From: Leucobacter denitrificans
Lineage (GTDB): Bacteria > Actinomycetota > Actinomycetes > Actinomycetales > Microbacteriaceae
Reading direction: 5' to 3'
Assembly: GCF_014396385.1 (NCBI RefSeq)
Contig: NZ_CP060716.1
Coordinates: 868,001 to 932,000 of the forward strand
Length of the DNA stretch: 64,000 nucleotides
The notes under the pieces were generated by a model. The model worked only from the letters and a program-made list of their open reading frames with translations, was not told where the DNA came from and searched no databases. The position numbers and the translations under genes were made by a program. This document shows positions 9,916 through 17,725 of this stretch, piece by piece. Positions within the stretch are counted from its first letter, which is position 1. The number at the start of each line of letters is the position of its first letter.

Positions 9916-10224
9916 TTACAGCTTGATCTCGATGTTGACATCGGCAGGAAGGTCGAGGCGCATGAGCGAGTCAACGGCCTTCGGGGTGGGATCGACAATG
10001 TCGATGAGACGCTTGTGCGTGCGCTTTTCAAAGTGCTCGCGGCTGTCCTTGTACTTGTGTGGTGAACGGATCACTGCGATCACGTTCTTCTCCGTGGGGA
10101 GCGGCACTGGGCCGATAACGGTTGCACCCGCGCGGGTGACCGTGTCGACGATCTTGCGTGCCGAGTTGTCAATGACCTCGTGGTCATACGACTTCAGTCG
10201 GATGCGGATTTTCTGTCCCGCCAT
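9916..10224 (-). CDS. rpsJ: 30S ribosomal protein S10
   Basis: S10 (NusE) is a 30S head protein and a partner of NusB/NusG in antitermination. I chose the internal ATG at 10224, which gives the family-typical 102-residue protein [20 protein letters not shown] start further upstream would add 17 residues with no homology. It contains [20 protein letters not shown] and [14 protein letters not shown]. It is the first gene of the supercluster and has a long leader containing an intrinsic terminator. Confidence 0.97.
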   Translation of the reverse strand: MAGQKIRIRLKSYDHEVIDNSARKIVDTVTRAGATVIGPVPLPTEKNVIAVIRSPHKYKDSREHFEKRTHKRLIDIVDPTPKAVDSLMRLDLPADVNIEIKL

Positions 10225-10368
10225 GTGACTCTCTACTTTCTCTTGCGTCATACCGTCGGCTTGTGACCGACGCATTGGACGTCTTGTTGCGTATCAGCGC
10301 CCTGGCAGTACGGCACCTCTCGGCGCCATGTGCTGGGTCTCTGTTCACCTGTCAATTCCTGCACACAC

Positions 10369-10395
10369 AAAAACGGCCGGACGCATGTCTGGCCG
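10369..10395 (-). terminator. Intrinsic terminator in the rpsJ leader (putative attenuator)
   Basis: On the minus strand a 9-bp GC-rich stem (CGGCCAGAC / GTCCGGCCG, one G-T pair) with a 4-nt loop is followed directly by TTTTT. It ends about 145 bases before the rpsJ ATG. No minus-strand gene lies upstream that could need it as a 3' terminator, because the next gene is on the other strand. It therefore probably acts within the S10 leader. Confidence 0.75.
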
Positions 10396-10538
10396 CCAAT
10401 TGGCGTGCGGGATGTGTTCGCTACCTGCGGCCTCATCACCTCGAAACCCGAGTGACAATGCACAGCCTGGCAGTGATCCGCATGCACGGAGTACTGAACC
10501 TGTCTATTTTGACACAGCGAATCCTCCGATGCAACCCG

Positions 10539-10672
10539 GGCGTGTCGCTCGTGCTTCGCACTCGCTGCCCGGGCCTCCCGGGAGCCCGAGACGGGCTCCC
10601 CAGCCAGTGCACAAAGGCCAGAAATGGCCTTTGCTCCTAGCGCTGGCTGCAGGCGTGTCGCTCGTGCTTCGC
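10539..10672. repeat. 21-bp direct repeat flanking two hairpins
   Basis: An identical 21-mer starting GGCGTGTCGCTCG lies at 10539-10559 and 10652-10672. Between the copies are a 9-bp stem with a 3-nt loop (10580-10600) and a 9-bp stem closed by a GAAA tetraloop (10612-10633). It could be a small duplicated or mobile-remnant structure; it has no ORF. Confidence 0.6.
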
Positions 10673-10718
10673 GGGCCCCTACCAGCGATCAAGCGAAACG
10701 ATCACGGCGATTCGAAAT

Positions 10719-10743
10719 CAGTATTGACAACCAATCAATACTG
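10719..10743 (+). promoter_or_regulatory. Operator-like palindrome upstream of the YdeP-like gene
   Basis: Perfect 9-bp arms CAGTATTGA / TCAATACTG are separated by 7 bases and embed a TTGACA hexamer (10724-10729). It lies 63 bases before the GTG start of the oxidoreductase. The symmetry suggests a dimeric regulator; a matching -10 box is not clear. Confidence 0.5.
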
Positions 10744-10805
10744 CCAGAGCGGTACGAAATTGCGGGGTATCCTGGGCAAAGTCGTTCAAGGAAGAGGGTT
10801 GCAGG

Positions 10806-13115
10806 GTGTCAGAGATACACGGGCGCGTCGTGAAACTTCACGATATCAACGAGGACGACATTGAGGTGTCACAGCCGAAGACGTCCGCAGCGGGTCTCAA
10901 AGCGGTTGGCGTTGCGTTTGAGCGCGGCCTGCAACAGGGCGGTGTGAGCCGCACTGTGCGATCGATGTTCCGAATTAACCAGCCCGATGGCGTTGATTGC
11001 CCGGGCTGCGCATGGCCAGAGTCGATCACCGGCGACCGCAAGAAAGTGGAGTTCTGCGAGAACGGTGCGAAGGCTCTCGCAGAAGAAAACACGCTGCGAA
11101 TTGCGACACCAGACTGGTGGGCCGCCCACCCAATCTCAGAACTTGAGCAGAAGACCGAGTACTGGCTCGGACAGTCAGGGCGCATCACCCACCCCATGAT
11201 TATTCGAGAGGGTGACACTCACTACTCCCCTATCCCCTGGGATGAAGCTTTCACAATCATTGGCGAGCATGTGCGCGCTACGACTGCGGATCGCTGCACG
11301 TTCTATACCTCGGGCCGCACCCCGAATGAGACCGCGTTCATGTACCAGCTCCTCGCGCGCTCGCTCGGTACGAACAACCTCCCCGACTGTTCCAACATGT
11401 GCCATGAGTCCTCGGGCGTCGCACTGAATCCCACGATCGGTATCGGCAAGGGAACCGTGTCGCTTGAAGACCTTGAGCAAGCGGAGCTCATCTTCGTCGT
11501 TGGCCAGAACCCCGGCACCAATCACCCGCGCATGCTTGGTTCGCTCGTCGAGTGCCGCAAGAACGGCGGCAAGGTCGTTGCGGTGAACCCTCTCCCAGAG
11601 GCAGGCCTGCTCCGTTTCAAGGATCCACAGACGCCAAAGGGACTTATCGGTGACGGCGAGCGCACGAGCGACGAGTTTCTTCAGATCAAGGTCGGTGGCG
11701 ACCAGGCACTGTTTCAGGCGCTCGGGCACTTGCTATTGCAAAAAGAGGCAGAGGCTCCAGGTTCGGTGGTGGATCGCGACTTCGTCGCATCTTCCACGGA
11801 GGGCTTTGAAGCTTACGCCGCCGCTCGGGCGAACCTTGATTGGGATGAGATCCACAACGCGACGGGACTCGAGCGCAAGGAAATCGAGCACATTGCGGAT
11901 CTGCTCGCCGCCTCAAAAGCAACCATTTTCTGTTGGGCCCTCGGAATTACTCAGCAACCCCACTCGGTGGACACCATCAAGGAGATCGTGAATCTTCTGC
12001 TATTGCAGGGCAACTTCGGAAAGCCCGGCGCTGGAGCATGCCCGGTGCGAGGTCACTCAAACGTGCAGGGAGACCGCACGTTCGGCATCTGGGAGAAGCC
12101 GACCGAAGACTTGCTCACGCGGATCGATACCGAGTTCGGAATCACCTCGCCGCGGCACCACGGCTACGATTCGACCGAGGCAATGGAGGCCATGCATCGC
12201 GGCGACGTCGACGTATTTGTCTCGCTCGGGGGCAACCTTGCACTCGCGAACTCCGATACCGAGTTTATGGAGGCGGGGCTCAAGAACACCGGCCTCACTG
12301 TGCACATTTCGACGAAGCCAAACCGGTCGCACGTCGTCCACGGCAAGACGTCGATCATCCTTCCGACGCTCGGACGAACCGACATCGATGACAAGCACCC
12401 GGGCGGCGCACAATTTCTCTCGGTCGAGAATTCAATGTCGGTAGTGAGCCGCACACAGGGGCGCCTAAAGCCTGTATCCGATCATTTGCTCGCCGAACCC
12501 GTAATCATCGCCCGCATGGCACACTCCATTTTTGGGCCGGAGCACACCGTCGACTGGAAGGCGATGGCCGATGACTACGACGTGATCCGCGATCACTGCT
12601 CGCGCGTGATTCCGGGCACAGAAGACTTCAATGCCCGCGTGCGCGCCGAGTTCGGATTCGTGCTGCCGAATCCCCCTCGCGACCGCCGGAGTTTCGCAAA
12701 TCTTCAGGGTAGGGCCCAATTCTCGGTTCGCGACCTCGAATACCTCACCCCGCCTGCCGGACACCTGGTGCTGCAAACTCTTCGTTCGCACGATCAATAC
12801 AACACCACGTTCTATGGGCTCGACGACCGGTACCGCGGCATCAAGAATGGCCGCAGGGTGATCCTCATTCATCCTGAGGATTTGCGCGAAACCGGGTTTG
12901 CCGACGGAGACGTCGTCGATGTCGTTTCAGTGTTTCGGGGCGAGGAGCGTCGCGCAGATAAGTTTCGTCTCGTCGCGTACCCAACAGCCCGCGGGTGCGT
13001 TGCAGCGTACTACCCCGAAGCAAACCCACTGGTGCACCGCGAGCTTGTGGCCCGCGAGTCCAACACCCCGGGTTTCAAGGCGGTTATGGTTCGGTTTGAA
13101 GCGTCGAGTCAATAA
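10806..13115 (+). CDS. FdhF/YdeP-family molybdopterin-dependent oxidoreductase
   Basis: The 769-residue protein belongs to the molybdopterin oxidoreductase superfamily, with the YdeP-type N-terminus CPGCAWPE (Cys65, Cys68) in place of the usual formate dehydrogenase 4Fe-4S motif. Family features visible are [19 protein letters not shown], a NMCHESSG segment near residue 200, [12 protein letters not shown], and the C-terminal molydopterin-binding domain (residues ~640-765) with [20 protein letters not shown]. The substrate is unknown; E. coli YdeP is linked to acid resistance. A GTG start is preceded by a purine-rich GGAAGAGGG. The 3' end overlaps convergent fdhD by 32 bp, which fits a need for sulfurated cofactor. 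Confidence 0.9.
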   Translation: MSEIHGRVVKLHDINEDDIEVSQPKTSAAGLKAVGVAFERGLQQGGVSRTVRSMFRINQPDGVDCPGCAWPESITGDRKKVEFCENGAKALAEENTLRIATPDWWAAHPISELEQKTEYWLGQSGRITHPMIIREGDTHYSPIPWDEAFTIIGEHVRATTADRCTFYTSGRTPNETAFMYQLLARSLGTNNLPDCSNMCHESSGVALNPTIGIGKGTVSLEDLEQAELIFVVGQNPGTNHPRMLGSLVECRKNGGKVVAVNPLPEAGLLRFKDPQTPKGLIGDGERTSDEFLQIKVGGDQALFQALGHLLLQKEAEAPGSVVDRDFVASSTEGFEAYAAARANLDWDEIHNATGLERKEIEHIADLLAASKATIFCWALGITQQPHSVDTIKEIVNLLLLQGNFGKPGAGACPVRGHSNVQGDRTFGIWEKPTEDLLTRIDTEFGITSPRHHGYDSTEAMEAMHRGDVDVFVSLGGNLALANSDTEFMEAGLKNTGLTVHISTKPNRSHVVHGKTSIILPTLGRTDIDDKHPGGAQFLSVENSMSVVSRTQGRLKPVSDHLLAEPVIIARMAHSIFGPEHTVDWKAMADDYDVIRDHCSRVIPGTEDFNARVRAEFGFVLPNPPRDRRSFANLQGRAQFSVRDLEYLTPPAGHLVLQTLRSHDQYNTTFYGLDDRYRGIKNGRRVILIHPEDLRETGFADGDVVDVVSVFRGEERRADKFRLVAYPTARGCVAAYYPEANPLVHRELVARESNTPGFKAVMVRFEASSQ

Positions 13116-13935
13116 TTCGATCGTCACGACTGTAGACGGTCATTGAGGGGTGGCGTAAAAATCCGACGAGTGTGAGCCCGGCTTCGCGCGCGAGTTGAAC
13201 CGCAAGTGACGACGGCGCCGATACCGCAGCAAGCATCGGAACCCCGGCCATCAAGGCCTTTTGCGTAAGTTCAAAACTCGCTCTCCCCGACACCATCAAC
13301 ACTCGACCTTTGGCTGGGAGTTCGCCGTGTTCGAGCGCCCACCCGATAACCTTGTCGACCGCATTGTGACGCCCCACATCCTCGCGCAGCACGAGCATCT
13401 CCCCCGTGACTGCGTCGAAGAGCGCGGCCGCATGCAATCCACCAGTGCGATCAAACACGGCCTGCCCGGCGCGCAGCGTCTCAGGAAGCGTTGCGAGCAC
13501 ACTCGCTTCAATCACGAGCGGATCCTCATGCACCTCAAATCGCGAGGTCGTGCGAACCGCGTCAATACTCGCTTTTCCGCACACGCCACACGAACTCGTC
13601 GTATAGAAGTTTCGCTCGAGACTCGGGTCGGGCGGTGTCACTCCCGGCGCGAGCGTGAGATCGAGCACATTGTAGGTGTTCGCTTCGCCGTCGTTCGTAC
13701 TCGCACAGTGGATCGCAGAGGCTAACTCCCCAGGCGCCCCAATCACGCCTTCCGACACCAAGAATCCCGCCGCCAACTCAACGTCGTGCCCTGGTGTGCG
13801 CATGGTCACCGCGAGCGGCGATCCACCCACTCGAATCTCGAGTGGCTCTTCACCCGCGACGAAATCTGCCCGCTGGGTGCGTCGCTCGCCGACCACAATG
13901 CGCGTGATGCGCTGACGCGAGGTTATTCGGGACAT
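13084..13935 (-). CDS. fdhD: Formate dehydrogenase accessory sulfurtransferase FdhD
   Basis: FdhD transfers sulfur from a cysteine desulfurase to the bis-MGD cofactor of formate dehydrogenase-type enzymes. The 283-residue product contains the [10 protein letters not shown] motif with the two functional cysteines Cys116 and Cys119. It also has [17 protein letters not shown] and the [20 protein letters not shown] segment. It is convergent with the YdeP-like oxidoreductase, its likely client, and follows trmB by 12 bp on the same strand. Confidence 0.96.
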   Translation of the reverse strand: MSRITSRQRITRIVVGERRTQRADFVAGEEPLEIRVGGSPLAVTMRTPGHDVELAAGFLVSEGVIGAPGELASAIHCASTNDGEANTYNVLDLTLAPGVTPPDPSLERNFYTTSSCGVCGKASIDAVRTTSRFEVHEDPLVIEASVLATLPETLRAGQAVFDRTGGLHAAALFDAVTGEMLVLREDVGRHNAVDKVIGWALEHGELPAKGRVLMVSGRASFELTQKALMAGVPMLAAVSAPSSLAVQLAREAGLTLVGFLRHPSMTVYSRDDRIIDSTLQTEP

Positions 13936-13947
13936 AGCTGCCGCAAT

Positions 13948-14691
13948 CTACTTACGCCGGTAGGCGAGGTCGCGGATCGCCCGACCCTTCGCAATACCCT
14001 TGTTCTCGAACGCGGTGAGCACGCGCCCATCAAATCGATCGGCCCAGTCGCCATCGAAGTCGCGCTCAAAGTCTGGGGCTGCATCGAGTACCTCGCGCAT
14101 GTGCTCCGCGTATTCCTCCCAGTCAGTACCGAGCCTCAGCACACCGCCGGGAGCGAGCACGCGGCTCGCGATTCTCGTGAAGTCTTCGTTGATGAGCCTG
14201 CGCTTGTGGTGGCGCGTCTTCTTCCAGGGGTCTGGGAAGAAGACCCAGATCTCTGACACCGAAGACTCTGGAAGGTACTTTTCGAGTAGCTCGGGGGCAT
14301 TGACTTCGGCGAGCCTTAAGTTCTCGAGGCCCGCTTCTTTGGCTCGCAACACGGTTCGTGCGAGACCCGCACGAAATACCTCGACAGCCAGAAAGTTCTT
14401 CTCAGGGTGCGCTTCGGCTGCGTGCAGAATCTGGTGGCCCTGCCCCGATCCAATCTCTACGACAAGCGCCGCATCGCGACCGAAGATTTCGACTGGCTCA
14501 CCGTGTTCGCCGTCTGCCACACTCGTCGCCGCCGGACCATGCTTGATATCGAGCACGAAATCGTCACGCGATTCTTCCCAGGCGCGAATTTGCGACGGTG
14601 TCATTCGCCCGCTTCTGCGCACGAATGAGACGGGCTTGTCGCGGAAGGTCGTGGAATCAAAGACCTTCTTGGTCTGGGGCTGTTCAGTCAC
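13948..14691 (-). CDS. trmB: tRNA (guanosine(46)-N7)-methyltransferase
   Basis: SAM-dependent enzyme that methylates G46 in the tRNA variable loop. The 247-residue product shows the Rossmann motif LVVEIGSGQGHQ, followed by FLAVEVFRAGLARTVLRA. The signature FFPDPWKKTRHHKRRLIN contains the catalytic and substrate-binding residues. An N-terminal extension of about 60 residues precedes the fold, as in related actinobacteria. It is divergent from aroQ. Confidence 0.96.
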   Translation of the reverse strand: MTEQPQTKKVFDSTTFRDKPVSFVRRSGRMTPSQIRAWEESRDDFVLDIKHGPAATSVADGEHGEPVEIFGRDAALVVEIGSGQGHQILHAAEAHPEKNFLAVEVFRAGLARTVLRAKEAGLENLRLAEVNAPELLEKYLPESSVSEIWVFFPDPWKKTRHHKRRLINEDFTRIASRVLAPGGVLRLGTDWEEYAEHMREVLDAAPDFERDFDGDWADRFDGRVLTAFENKGIAKGRAIRDLAYRRK

Positions 14692-14764
14692 CTCTATACG
14701 CTAACAAACCTGGAATGTGTGATCGCACTACGATGGAAATACGCAATCGGCGAAAGAGGGAGCA

Positions 14765-15202
14765 ATGAAGCGAATACTGTTGGTCAACGGTCCAAACCTC
14801 AACCTCTTGGGCACTCGTGAACCTGAAGTATACGGAAGCGACACACTCGCCGATGTGGAGCGGCTCGCCACACGTGTTGCGAAGGAGTACGGCCTTGCTG
14901 TGCGAGCGGTGCAGAGCAACCACGAGGGCGCGATTATTGACGCTATCCACGAGGCGCGCAAAGACTGCGACGGCATCATCATTAACCCCGCAGGTCTCAC
15001 TCACACCTCCGTTGCGCTACGCGATGCACTTGCGGGCGTTGCGTTGCCGTTTGGCGAGATCCACATATCAAATACGCACGCGCGTGAAGAATTTCGCCAT
15101 CATTCCTACCTCTCGAGCCTCGCGGAGTTCGTGATCCTCGGCGCTGGAATTCAGGGATACGAGTTCGCGGTTCGGCGCATGGCGTCACTGCTCGCGCGCT
15201 AA
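14765..15202 (+). CDS. aroQ: 3-dehydroquinate dehydratase, type II
   Basis: Third step of the shikimate pathway: trans-dehydration of 3-dehydroquinate. The 145-residue product has normal type II length. It contains [20 protein letters not shown] (catalytic Tyr in the flexible lid), [15 protein letters not shown], the [17 protein letters not shown] substrate loop and EIHISN with the catalytic His. The ATG follows GGGAG by two bases. Other aro genes are not in the window. Confidence 0.97.
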   Translation: MKRILLVNGPNLNLLGTREPEVYGSDTLADVERLATRVAKEYGLAVRAVQSNHEGAIIDAIHEARKDCDGIIINPAGLTHTSVALRDALAGVALPFGEIHISNTHAREEFRHHSYLSSLAEFVILGAGIQGYEFAVRRMASLLAR

Positions 15203-15229
15203 GACACAGCCTGCAGAATCTACGTGCTC

Positions 15230-16111
15230 TTAGCCGCGCGCCGAAGCAGTGATGAATACATCGAGGAGCTGCGGGTTGTGTGCGTGCACGAGCACCGCAA
15301 AGACGACCGCGTCGAACAGCAAGTGAACGGTGACGACGTACCCGAGCGACTTTGTGCGCATGAAGATAATTCCCTGCATGAGCGCGAATGGAATCGTGAG
15401 GAGCGGGCCCCAGGCCCGATAGCCAAGTTCCCAGAGAAACGACACGAACACGACGGACTGCAGCAGGTTCGCGGCCCACATCGGGAAGTGTCGCAGCATC
15501 ACCGTGAACACCGTGCAGATGAAGAAGAGCTCATCCCAAATCCCCACTGCACCGACGCCAATGAATAGCCGGGCAATGAGGTTCGGGGTCTCAACCTCAG
15601 GCCAGTTTGCGTACACGCCTGACGAAATGAAATAGAACGGCAGAATCAGCCAAGCAGCGATGAGCACGCCGACGAGCCATCCCCAGTGAAACTTGCCCCA
15701 GCGCCCGCCGCCGCGCCAGGGAAATCTTACGACTCGGTCACCATAGACGAAGCGTGACACAAGGTACGGGACGGCGACCGCGCCGCCCAGTGCGAGGGTG
15801 AATCTCAGCATTGCCCAATTGTCGAGCTCAGCCTCGAGCGAGATTGTGCGGATAATCGCGAGCCCTATGGCGACGAGTGAGAGGTCACGGAGCAGCGAGG
15901 GTGCTGCGGACGTCGCGGGCCCTCTGGACTCTCGGGGCGCTGCCTTGCGATCCACCACCCAGGCCACGCCGAGCCCTACGGCAAGTAGGGCCCACCCGAT
16001 CCACAACGATTCGAGCACGAAGAACGCAGGCGCAGCGAGCACGGTGAGTATTGCGGCGAGCGCCGCGGTCGCGCTCGAGCGCGCGCCTGCCGGGTGGATC
16101 GTGATCTTCAC
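15230..16111 (-). CDS. CPBP-family (Abi-like) membrane protein, degenerate protease motif
   Basis: The 293-residue protein has about eight hydrophobic segments and a C-terminal region resembling CPBP intramembrane metalloproteases. Motif 1 reads WDELFFICTV where the family usually has EExxxR, and motif 4 is TVHLLFDAVV. The lost Glu and Arg make protease activity uncertain. A GTG start overlaps the stop of the upstream frameshifted gene (GTGA). It is therefore the last gene of a coupled padR-HAAS-small gene-CPBP operon. Confidence 0.75.
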   Translation of the reverse strand: MKITIHPAGARSSATAALAAILTVLAAPAFFVLESLWIGWALLAVGLGVAWVVDRKAAPRESRGPATSAAPSLLRDLSLVAIGLAIIRTISLEAELDNWAMLRFTLALGGAVAVPYLVSRFVYGDRVVRFPWRGGGRWGKFHWGWLVGVLIAAWLILPFYFISSGVYANWPEVETPNLIARLFIGVGAVGIWDELFFICTVFTVMLRHFPMWAANLLQSVVFVSFLWELGYRAWGPLLTIPFALMQGIIFMRTKSLGYVVTVHLLFDAVVFAVLVHAHNPQLLDVFITASARG

Positions 16112-16324
16112 GCCCCCAGGTTAGCGTCGAGCCCCGCATCTTCAACCGACACGCTCAAGAATTCGGCGCCGTTCGAGAACGTCGTAGATCGCAGCCAGGT
16201 CGAGAATTCTTGGTCAAGATCATCGTCGTATCGTTCGGTCATTCCAAATTCCGATAGCAACTCTTCAGCAGTGTCGAGCACGGAACCCCAGAGCAATTAC
16301 AGCGATAGAAATTCGTCGTTTCAT
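16108..16324 (-). pseudogene. Frameshifted small gene of the PadR-HAAS operon
   Basis: An ATG (16324-16322) with AAAGGA upstream overlaps the stop of the HAAS gene (TGATG) and encodes MKRRISIAVIALG before a premature stop. In the next frame an ORF continues with SVLDTAEELLSEFGMTERYD and ends exactly in a GTGA overlap with the CPBP gene. One G too many in the GGGG run (16286-16289) explains both halves; repaired, it would encode about 71 residues with a hydrophobic, basic N-terminus and an acidic body. Coupling at both ends supports an originally intact gene. Sequencing error, true pseudogene and programmed frameshift remain possible. Function unknown. Confidence 0.55.
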
Positions 16325-17283
16325 CAGGCGTCCTTTCGCGAGCCCCATGCGAGGTAAGAGGAAAGCCCAAGTACGAAGTACAGCCCGCCCACGATCCACG
16401 TTCCGAGCACGAGCAGTCCGGGTGAGAACATCGAGAGCACCATGATGGCACCGCCGATACTCGCGATGATGAGCGCCGACACCCTGACACCCACTGCAAA
16501 CAGTACCGCGAGCACGAGTGCGCAAAGCATCACCAGCCACGCAACCAGATCGAGCTCAACTGACCCGCTCAGCGCCCCCGCACCGAGAAGCAGAGCGGGT
16601 GCCACTACAACGACCGCCCCCACCGCGCGCCAAATAGGAGCTTCGGCAAGCCGCAGACCCCGCTGCATGCGCCAGGGAACGATAACGGCTGCCCACATGA
16701 GCATTGCGACCGGCATGTAAAAGCTGCCAACGGTGAGAATACCGAGCAGGGCAAACCCCGTCACGACGACGGCGTTTGCCAGCGAGACCGCTGTGCGCCA
16801 AGTTGCCGGGAGCACAAGTGGGAGCAGCGCGAGAAGTGCAGGTGCGAACGCGAGCAACATGAACCCCGGACCATACGACTCAGAGAGTGTGGAATACACG
16901 ATTTCGCTATCGGTCGTGACTCCGCTACTACTCGATTCCATGCTCACAGAAGCGAAACCCCGAGCGAGAAACGAAGCGAACACGCCGGCGAGTACGCTAA
17001 GCGCAACGGTCGCGAGACGCAGTGCGGTTGCCGCCCTCATCGACACCCGGTTCTCCCGCGCGGGGAGCCCGAGTTCCACACGGTACTGTGCCGCGAATGA
17101 CGTCGGGCTACCCAGCGAAGCGAGGGCCTCTTGTGGCGAGGCGCCGCCCTCAAGTGCGTCTGCAACGTGTGCACGCACGTCATCGACTGCCGCGTCTCGA
17201 GCCGAACTGGGAGCATCGCTAAGCTCTCTGGTGAGCACACGCAAGTAGTCAGCTGTTTCGCGGTCAAACTTTTCGGGCGTCAT
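16324..17283 (-). CDS. HAAS-domain membrane protein (PadR-associated)
   Basis: I chose the ATG at 17283, which overlaps the padR stop by 4 bp (ATGA) and starts MTPEKFDRETADYLRVLTRE. The first ~75 residues form a HAAS/DUF1700-like helical domain (VRAHVADALEGGASPQEALASLG), a module typically encoded beside PadR regulators. About seven hydrophobic segments follow, from residue ~85 to the end. Such proteins are thought to sense or transmit membrane signals to PadR; this is inference here. The 319-residue protein is coupled to the downstream small gene. Confidence 0.75.
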   Translation of the reverse strand: MTPEKFDRETADYLRVLTRELSDAPSSARDAAVDDVRAHVADALEGGASPQEALASLGSPTSFAAQYRVELGLPARENRVSMRAATALRLATVALSVLAGVFASFLARGFASVSMESSSSGVTTDSEIVYSTLSESYGPGFMLLAFAPALLALLPLVLPATWRTAVSLANAVVVTGFALLGILTVGSFYMPVAMLMWAAVIVPWRMQRGLRLAEAPIWRAVGAVVVVAPALLLGAGALSGSVELDLVAWLVMLCALVLAVLFAVGVRVSALIIASIGGAIMVLSMFSPGLLVLGTWIVGGLYFVLGLSSYLAWGSRKDA

Positions 17284-17627
17284 TGTTCCTCCTTGAGCAG
17301 CCGCTCCACCTGGACTGCGAAGGTCCGCCAAGTCTCTTCAAATGTTGTGAGTAATTCACGACCTTCGCCCGTGATCGCGTAATAGCGACGCGGTCGCGAT
17401 CCACCGCTCTCTTTCGCTGATTCCCATCTCGTATCAACCGCACCCGATTCCCGCATGCGTGCGAGCAGCGGGTAGAGGCTCCCCTCGCTCGCACTCAGGC
17501 CCCGTTCGACGAGCGCATTTGCGAGTTCGAGACCATACATGTCTCGGTGCGAGAGCATCGCGAGCACGCAGTACTCAAGCACTCCCTTACGGAGGTTCGT
17601 GGCAATCCGCTCACGCTGCGCATCCAT
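17280..17627 (-). CDS. PadR-family transcriptional regulator
   Basis: The 115-residue protein has the PadR winged helix: LRKGVLEYCVLAMLSHRDMY, then GLELANALVERGLSASEGSLYPLLARM, and the wing with RPRRYYAITGEGREL. The start at MDAQRERIATNL gives the normal short PadR length; longer upstream starts have no homology. Only seven bases separate a plausible -10 (TATGGT, 16 bp after TTGCAA) from the ATG, so the transcript may be leaderless. It is first in an operon with the HAAS protein and divergent from a UvrA-like gene. Confidence 0.9.
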   Translation of the reverse strand: MDAQRERIATNLRKGVLEYCVLAMLSHRDMYGLELANALVERGLSASEGSLYPLLARMRESGAVDTRWESAKESGGSRPRRYYAITGEGRELLTTFEETWRTFAVQVERLLKEEQ

Positions 17628-17665
17628 ACACAACACCATACCTTGCATAACAAGTATTGCAATGC

Positions 17666-17675
17666 ACGATATCGT
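17666..17675. promoter_or_regulatory. Palindrome in the padR/uvrA-like divergent promoter region
   Basis: ACGATATCGT is a perfect 10-bp palindrome in the 98-bp gap between padR and the UvrA-like gene. A TATTAG box (17711-17716) lies nine bases before the plus-strand ATG. This is a possible operator for PadR; PadR sites are often longer, so the assignment is tentative. Confidence 0.35.
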
Positions 17676-17725
17676 AGTCAGGATTCGAGAAGCGCGAAGT
17701 CGGTGGTTGCTATTAGCCTGAAACA

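Larger units (their letters stand above)
10225..10805. other. Divergent intergenic region between rpsJ and the YdeP-like gene
   Basis: This 581-bp non-coding stretch must hold the promoter of the ribosomal supercluster (minus) and that of the oxidoreductase gene (plus). It contains an intrinsic terminator facing rpsJ (10369-10395). It also has a 21-bp direct repeat (10539-10559 and 10652-10672) and two perfect hairpins between the repeats (10580-10600 and 10612-10633). A palindrome overlapping a TTGACA lies near the plus-strand gene (10719-10743). No -10/-35 pair could be assigned confidently on either strand. Confidence 0.7.

Noticed and set aside
10225..10275. Extended N-terminus for rpsJ (17 more residues)
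   Set aside because: The extra residues are not part of the S10 family; the internal ATG gives the normal 102-residue protein.
10508..10513. TTGACA on the plus strand as the promoter of the YdeP-like gene
   Set aside because: No acceptable -10 box follows at 16-18 bp, and it is about 300 bp from the start codon.
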